Positions 58,571-64,000 of a stretch of 64,000 bases of DNA are shown piece after piece. A program made the position numbers and the translations under genes. The notes below the pieces were generated by a model, which saw only the letters and a program-made list of their open reading frames with translations, was not told the origin of the DNA and made no database searches. Within the stretch, counting starts at the first letter, position 1; each line of letters begins with the position of its first letter. The stretch comes from Megaustenia siamemsis (taxonomy: Eukaryota > Mollusca > Gastropoda > Stylommatophora > Ariophantidae). The DNA lies in contig JAVIAB010000124.1 of the NCBI GenBank assembly GCA_032433765.1, positions 77,184,119 through 77,248,118 of the forward strand, given 5' to 3'.

Positions 58571-61500
58571 CTATCTCTACTATTGACCTTTCGAGCCGTA
58601 ACCGGCCCATAGGGCGTAGACCAAGATACACCTTCTCCTATATGAATTTTTGTTCTAGCAGTTTTCTTTTAAAGATATTTTATCAAATCTCGCCATCTGT
58701 CTCTGTTCTGTGCAAGCAGTTCTATCTCATTGAGGGAGCCGATTCCTGCTGCTCTTGCCTCTCTCATCAATGTTCTTCTCAGTGTCTCCCTGGGTCTTCC
58801 TCTTTTTCTTTTACCTGTTGTTTCCCATATGAGGGCTTGCTTTGCTATTCGATTATTATCTCTTCTCATCACATGTCCAACGTATGACCATCGTCTTTTC
58901 TTTATTACTGAAGATATTAGTGGTTGATTGGCGATTTCTCTAATTTCCTCGTTTGTTTTGAATTCGTTCCATTCTATACCAAGTATTTTCCTTAGACATT
59001 TATTTTCGAATGCGTTCAACTTTGTTTCTATATCTCTTGTTGTTTTCCAGCTTTCACACGCATACGTAAGGGTTGATAGTACATTTGATTTGAATAGCCT
59101 AAGTTTTGTGTTTGTGCTAATGAGTTTTGATTTCCACAACTTTTCAAGGCTTCTGAAAGACATTGCTGCTTTAGCCAGTCTGATTCTAATTTCTTTGCTC
59201 GTATCCCCTTCTCGATCAATGTGACTTCCAAGATAGATGAAGTGATCGATCTCTTCTACTGGTTTGTTTTCCATGTATATTTTGTCACTTGTTGGAATTA
59301 AACTTTTCATGACTTTAGTCTTTTCATGATTGACCTCAAGCCCAATTTTGCTGGCTATTGATGATAGTTCATTTGTGTTTTCCTGCATCGTTTTTATCTG
59401 ATTGCTGATGAGAACTATGTCATCAGCAAAGTCCAGGTCCTCCAAATGGTCTCCTTGTATCCATTCGATGCCTTTATTACCAGTGCAGCATTTCTTCATT
59501 ATGAAGTCCATAACAATTCCAAATAACAAGGGCGATAAAATACATCCTTGTTTAACCCCAGTTTCTATTGGGAAACATTCGCTCAGTCCTTCCTCTGTTC
59601 GAACTGCACATGTGTAACCATCATACATGTCTTTGATAATATTTATGATTTTTGATGGTAAGCCATATTGCTTCAGAATTTTCCACAAAGAATCTCTATG
59701 AATACTATCAAATGCTTTTTTGAAGTCGATGAAGTTAAGTACAAAAGGTTTTTGCTTTTCAATGTGTTCCTCCAATATAAGTCGTAGAGTGAAAATGTGG
59801 TCAAGACAGCTTCTCCCTTTTCTAAACCCAGCCTGTTCTTCACGCATTACTGTATCTATTGAATCCTTTATTCTATTTAGGATGATTTTACAGAATAATT
59901 TTGAGGCAACTGACAAAAGTGTCACGCCTCTCCAATTGTTACAATCTCTAAGATTGCCCTTTTTTGGGATCTTAACAATGATTCCTTTTTTCCATTTATG
60001 AGGCGTCTTCTCTGTTTTCCAAATGATGTTGAACATTTTTTGGAGATGTATTAAATTATGGCTATCAATTGCCTTGAGGATCTCAGCTGTTAACTTATCC
60101 TCTCCAGCAGCCTTGTTATTGGTCATTAGCTTTAAGGTGGTTTCTATTTCACTCAAGGTGAAGTCATCTAAATTTACATCTAATTCTGCTGCTGGTGTTT
60201 CAGCTTCAAAATCTATTAAACTGTGAGGTAGTGGACGGTTAAGAATTTCTTTGAAGTGTTCCGCCCAACGGGCTTTTATGTCTGCACTTGTTGTTAGCAT
60301 TAATCCAGATTTGTCTAGAATTGGTGTTCCACTGGATGTATAGGTGTTTGTCAGCATCTTTTGTACAGTATAAAGAGTTCTGCTGTCTCCTGTAATTGCA
60401 GCTGTCTCTGCTTTCTCTGCCAAGTTGTCTATATAAGCTCTTGTATCTCTTCTTGCCGAACTTTTCACTTTGTTGTCTAATTCTTTGTATGTTGCTTTTG
60501 CCAGAACCTTTCCAAGATCTGTCTTTACATTAGTCATGGCTCTCTTCGCTTCTCTTCTTTCTTTGATGTATTTCCATGTGGTGTCTGAGATCCAAGCTCG
60601 TTTTTCCATTTTCTTCAGTCCAGCACTTGCTTCTGCTGCTGTCATTAGTATTTTGCTCTGTGAGTCCCACATTTCATTGATATCTAAGTCTATTTCACCA
60701 AGTGCTGAATAACAATTACTTAGCTCTATGTTAAACTTTTCCTTTATTGCTTCATCTTTCAGTTTATGACTATCAATTTTATGTGTAATTGACCTCTTCT
60801 GTTGGTTTCTAAATTTTAATCTTATTTTCCCAATGCACAGGTTGTGGTCACTATTAACATCAGCACCTCTGTATGCTCTTACATCTATTAATGATGATCT
60901 GAATTGTTGTTTAATACATAGGTGGTCAATTTGATTTGATGTTCTATCATCAGGAGATATCCATGTTGTTTTGTGGATATTTTTATGTGGAAATAATGTC
61001 CCACCTATAACTAAATTTTCTATTAAACATAATTCTATTAATCTTTCTCCATTCTGACTTGTTGTATTACAGCCTTCTCTCCCCATCACATGTTCCACTC
61101 CTGCGTTATCTTGTCCTACTTTGGCGTTGAAGTCTCCCATTACAATTAAAAGATCGTGTTTTGGTATTTTGTTTATAAGTTGTTGCAGTTGGTTATAAAA
61201 ATCATCCTTAACTTCATCATCAGCTTCGTTAGTAGGCGCATAACATTGAATAATTGAAAGTCTTCCATGTTTTGTTTTGTATCGTGTTCGTATCAGACGG
61301 CTATTTACCGGTTCCCATTCTAATAAACTTCTTGCAGCTTTGTCTGTCATCATTATGCCTACTCCTTCACGGTGTTTTCCATCTTCCCTTCCAGAAAAAA
61401 CTACTATTTTATTATCAATAGATCTCCTACCTGTTCCAGGCCAGCGCATTTCGCTTAATCCTAAAATATCTAGATCGTATCTGTCCATCTCGCTCGCGAC

Positions 61501-61741
61501 CTGTGCATGTTTCGTCGGAGCGGCCATTGTTCGCACATTCCAGAATCCTATTTTTGTTGTTGTTTTAGGGCCGAAAAAAACTATCACTACTATCTACTGC
61601 TAATTTACACATTCTGTATCAGGTCTACGTTTCATTAACAACATCGTTTTTACGATAGCGGCTTGTTAAACCTCTGATCAACGGTTCTATACCAAGCCGG
61701 AGAAAAATAATTCCTCCATTTTGGAAACAACCGGAAACGGA
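58571..61741 (-). mobile_element. Full-length RTE-clade LINE inserted in the 33-bp array
   Basis: The element interrupts the minisatellite. aaggacagcttt occurs at both borders (58559-58570 and 61742-61753), as expected for a 12-bp target-site duplication. It has a 154-nt 5' leader, one 972-codon ORF and a 98-nt 3' end closing in caatagtagagatag without poly-A. All parts are present and no lesion is seen, so this is a young and possibly active copy. Confidence 0.93.
58669..61587 (-). CDS. LINE endonuclease-reverse transcriptase, intact, 972 aa
   Basis: A single protein of a non-LTR retrotransposon of the RTE clade. It nicks target DNA and copies the element RNA at the nick. The apurinic-type endonuclease covers about residues 13-255: WNVRT (16-20), LSEMRW (44-49), CYAPT (115-119), MGDFNAKVG (150-158), NQIDH (218-222) and NSDHN (245-249). 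The reverse transcriptase covers about 480-800: NNWRGVTLLS (550-559), EEQAGFRKGRS (583-593), FIDFKKAFD (619-627) with the first Asp, GVKQGCILSPLLFG (677-690) and FADD (720-723) with the catalytic Asp pair. A C-terminal region of about 170 residues holds YACESW and GHVMRR and a basic KRKRGRPRE stretch. There is no separate ORF1 and no RNase H, as usual for RTE. The start is the first ATG after the in-frame stop; the first endonuclease motif lies 15 residues in, so this start fits. It is antisense to WDPCP within its 15.4 kb intron. Confidence 0.95.
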   Translation of the reverse strand: MIVFFGPKTTTKIGFWNVRTMAAPTKHAQVASEMDRYDLDILGLSEMRWPGTGRRSIDNKIVVFSGREDGKHREGVGIMMTDKAARSLLEWEPVNSRLIRTRYKTKHGRLSIIQCYAPTNEADDEVKDDFYNQLQQLINKIPKHDLLIVMGDFNAKVGQDNAGVEHVMGREGCNTTSQNGERLIELCLIENLVIGGTLFPHKNIHKTTWISPDDRTSNQIDHLCIKQQFRSSLIDVRAYRGADVNSDHNLCIGKIRLKFRNQQKRSITHKIDSHKLKDEAIKEKFNIELSNCYSALGEIDLDINEMWDSQSKILMTAAEASAGLKKMEKRAWISDTTWKYIKERREAKRAMTNVKTDLGKVLAKATYKELDNKVKSSARRDTRAYIDNLAEKAETAAITGDSRTLYTVQKMLTNTYTSSGTPILDKSGLMLTTSADIKARWAEHFKEILNRPLPHSLIDFEAETPAAELDVNLDDFTLSEIETTLKLMTNNKAAGEDKLTAEILKAIDSHNLIHLQKMFNIIWKTEKTPHKWKKGIIVKIPKKGNLRDCNNWRGVTLLSVASKLFCKIILNRIKDSIDTVMREEQAGFRKGRSCLDHIFTLRLILEEHIEKQKPFVLNFIDFKKAFDSIHRDSLWKILKQYGLPSKIINIIKDMYDGYTCAVRTEEGLSECFPIETGVKQGCILSPLLFGIVMDFIMKKCCTGNKGIEWIQGDHLEDLDFADDIVLISNQIKTMQENTNELSSIASKIGLEVNHEKTKVMKSLIPTSDKIYMENKPVEEIDHFIYLGSHIDREGDTSKEIRIRLAKAAMSFRSLEKLWKSKLISTNTKLRLFKSNVLSTLTYACESWKTTRDIETKLNAFENKCLRKILGIEWNEFKTNEEIREIANQPLISSVIKKRRWSYVGHVMRRDNNRIAKQALIWETTGKRKRGRPRETLRRTLMREARAAGIGSLNEIELLAQNRDRWRDLIKYL

Positions 61742-62372
61742 AAGGACAGCTTTAGTTAATATTTATGGCTTAACAAGGACAGCTTTAGTTAATATTTACA
61801 GCTTAATAAGGACAGCTTTACTTAATATTTATGGCTTAACAAGGACAGCTTTAGTTAATATTTACAGCTTAATAAGGACAGCTTTAGAGCTTTAGTTAAT
61901 ATTTATGGCTTAACAAGAACAGTTTTAGTTAATATTTACAGCTTAATAAGGACAGCTTTAGAGCTTTAGTTAATATTTATGGCTTAACAAGGACAGCTTT
62001 AGTTAATATTTACAGCTTAATAAGGACAGCTTTAGAGCTTTAGTTAATATTTATGGCTTAACAAGGACAACTTTAGTTAATATTTACAGCTTAATAAGGA
62101 CAGCTTTAGTTAATATTTACAGCTTAATAAGGGACAGCTTTAGTTAATATTTACAACTTAACAAGGACAGCTTTAGTTAATATTTATGGCTTAACAAGGA
62201 CAGCTTTAGTTAATATTTACAGCTTAATAAGGACAGCTTTAGAGCTTTAGTTAATATTTATGGCTTAACAAGGACAACTTTAGTTAATATTTACAGCTTA
62301 ATAAGGGACAGCTTTAGTTAATATTTACAACTTAACAAGGACAGCTTTAGTTAATATTTATAGTTTAACAGG
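61742..62372. repeat. Minisatellite, 33-bp unit, about 19 copies, right part
   Basis: Continuation of the array at 55992-58570 after the LINE, with the same tatggcttaacaa and gagctttag variants as the left part next to the insertion. Confidence 0.96.
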
Positions 62373-62862
62373 ACAGATATGGTTACTGCAGCTACACATT
62401 TTTAGACCAGCTCCCTCCCTGTATCTTAAACTTTCATCTCTCCTTTCTCATTTTGCCTTTCAGGGTCAAGGGGAATATAGTTTTGCAGTCTCCTAAAATT
62501 TTGTGGCTTCCCCTGATGATATGTTTCCTAGTCTATTGTTTCTTAAATCCATTTTTTGCATGGTCACCTCTTGGTGTTCTTGTAGGCTCTTTGTGTCATA
62601 TTTGAATCTGTTTGTCTTAAAATGTGGCAAACCATTAATCTGTTCTTTCTTTATGTTTTAAACAGCGATAATTGTTTGTAGATTTTTTCTTAATTCTTCA
62701 TTTCTAATCTTATCTCTGTTTCCTATCATACATCATGTTTCATTTGGTGATGATTATTTTTCTAATTGTTCATACCACCAATCATTTATAACTTAGTCTA
62801 GTCTCACATAGACTCATGTTCAATTCTCACCCGTAATAAAGATTTTCTTTTGTTTCCTGTAG
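62373..62862. other. Intron 18, 3' end
   Basis: T-rich sequence leading to the exon 19 acceptor. No gene seen. Confidence 0.5.
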
Positions 62863-62969
62863 ACTCCCTAGATGATTTTGATAATGACCCTTTTGTACTT
62901 AGTTCTGGTCATGTGACATCACATAATGGCAATCACAGACATCATGATGAAGAAAGTTTCATAGATCAG
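62863..62969 (+). CDS. WDPCP: WDPCP exon 19 (starts with 2 nt, ends phase 0)
   Basis: Acceptor tttgtttcctgtag, donor gtaaat. It encodes SLDDFDNDPFVLSSGHVTSH and then an acidic/His-rich stretch ending EESFIDQ. The C-terminal tail of Fritz is poorly conserved, so this call rests on splice signals, correct phase with exon 18 and acidic composition more than on similarity. Confidence 0.7.
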
Positions 62970-63590
62970 GTAAATGTGTGACTGTGGTTAGTCTAAGTTG
63001 TAAATATATTTGTCATAGACTTGCTCCAATTGTATGTATAGTTAAACATATATATCTACACAGAAATAACATTAAGATGCCATCAACAACTTGGGCAGCA
63101 CATGAACTGAAATCAATTACAGGGACTCATTACTTGCAGACCAGAACCAATAAACCAAAATATAATAAAATGCTACTCCAGTGGAAACTTGTCCTGGCCA
63201 AGTGACCATCAAAAGGAGGAGACCAACCCAGTAATCTGAAAAATGTAATAAACATAAAGCTGGATTAGATGCAAGAAAGATGAGAACAATATGTATTCTG
63301 TTTGTGTGTGTGCAGGTTGAAGACCTATTGGTTCAAAATGATACTTCTTGTTTAGTTTAGTCTTGTTTAGTTTAGTCTTGTTTAGTTTAGTCTTGTTTTG
63401 TTCACAACACTGAAAAAAAAATACCTTGAAGTTGTACCAAAAGCTGCTGATATATTACTGGTTGCTGAAAGCCATGACACAGCGTAACTACGTCCACTGA
63501 GTTTCCTATCAAGAGTGGAAGGTGAAAGAGAAGTAACCATCAGGTTAAAACAGAGGAAAAGAAGAATAAAATATTTGTATACGGTACGAA
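62970..63590. other. Intron 19, 5' part
   Basis: Contains a weak repeat E-like stretch (tgaagacctattggttcaaa near 63320) and a tagtcttgtttagttt triplication near 63352-63400. No exon found. Confidence 0.45.
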
Positions 63591-64000
63591 GCAGCCTCTT
63601 GTATATTGTGACATGTTTTATGTTCAGCTAGAAGCAGCCTCTTGTATATTGTGACAAATGTTTTGTGTACAGCTAGAAGCAGCTTCTTGTATATTGTGAC
63701 AAATGTTTTATGTTCAGCTAGAAGCAGCCTCTTGTATATTGTGACAAATGTTTTATGTACAGCTAGAAGCAGCCTCATGTATATTGTGACAAATGTTTTA
63801 TGTTCAGCTAGAAGCAGCCTCTTGTATATTGTGACAAATGTTTTGTGTACAGCTAGAAGCAGCTTCTTGTATATTGTGACAAATGTTTTATGTACAGCTA
63901 GAAGCAGCCTCTTGTATATTGTGACAAATGTTTTATGCACAGCTAGAAGCAGCCTCTTGTATATTGTGACAAATGTTTTATGTTCAGCTAGAAGCAGCCT
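63591..64000. repeat. Minisatellite, 45-bp unit, at least 9 copies, runs off the window
   Basis: Unit gaagcagcctcttgtatatt, gtgacaaatgttttatgtac and agcta. The 15-residue open frame on the minus strand is a by-product of the 45-bp period. The same unit is in the LINE at 53275-53370. Confidence 0.96.

Larger units (their letters stand above)
3336..62969 (+). other. WDPCP: WDPCP/Fritz gene, partial (19 internal exons)
   Basis: This span is the recognisable part of one host gene. The product is the WD repeat-containing planar cell polarity effector Fritz. Known role of the family: it works with Inturned and Fuzzy (CPLANE) at the ciliary base, helps load IFT-A, and affects septins and cell polarity. 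What is seen: 19 exons with AG and GT borders, 1689 nt in total, one uninterrupted frame of 563 codons, and matching phases at all 18 internal introns. The protein order follows the vertebrate protein from roughly residue 90 through the beta-propeller part (exons 1-13) into the C-terminal helical part (exons 14-19). The most diagnostic blocks are DKSLVGKL, AWPWSP, DRSLSP, GPLGVLQF, LLSSMNWD, ARRFFHHLL and FLLAVDIGARDLFM. The first coding exons and the C-terminus are outside the window, so no start or stop codon is annotated. Introns range from about 0.3 to 15.4 kb and are filled with minisatellites and transposons. No exon carries a stop or frameshift, so the gene looks functional. Confidence 0.95.

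Noticed and set aside
63545..63940. 131-codon minus-strand ORF
   Set aside because: 45-bp array artefact.

Overview
This is a metazoan intronic and transposon-rich window, not a bacterial one. It is AT-rich and has GT-AG introns, tRNA-derived SINEs, RTE-type LINEs, MITEs and very many minisatellites. The repeat style (RTE LINEs and SINEs with tRNA heads on a shared body) suggests a lophotrochozoan, perhaps a mollusc. That is inference; the species cannot be read from the sequence.

One host gene spans almost the whole window on the + strand. I recognise it as the ortholog of WDPCP/Fritz, the WD-repeat planar-cell-polarity effector that acts with Inturned and Fuzzy in the CPLANE ciliogenesis complex. 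I located 19 internal exons between 3336 and 62969. Each has AG and GT at its borders, and together they give one continuous frame of 1689 nt (563 codons) with every intron phase matching. The N-terminal exons lie upstream of the window and the C-terminal exons downstream. Coding sequence is under 3% of the window.

Layout: 1-3335, upstream intron with three minisatellites, an inverted dispersed repeat and a SINE. 3336-13552, exons 1-6, with minisatellites in most of the large introns. 13553-25265, exons 7-12, with two large arrays, LINE fragments, SINEs and MITE copies. 25266-38066, exons 13-14, separated by a cluster of LINE and SINE remnants, including a 2.8 kb BovB-like RTE copy. 38067-47475, exons 15-18, with a 27-bp array and a mariner MITE. 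47476-62862, a 15.4 kb intron with a 68-bp array, a nested transposon stack at 49.2-55.6 kb, and a 33-bp array of over 3 kb split by a full-length LINE whose 972-codon ORF is intact. 62863-64000, exon 19 and the start of a 45-bp array.

The main unusual theme is minisatellite birth and expansion. About 16 kb, near a quarter of the window, is tandem arrays with units of 21-68 bp. Several can be traced to transposable elements in the same window: a 41-bp unit inside a TTAA MITE, a 37-bp unit inside a dispersed element that has one unit elsewhere, a 29-bp unit made from a SINE tRNA head, and a 45-bp unit also present inside a LINE. Many long open frames here are only stop-free repeat arrays and are not genes.
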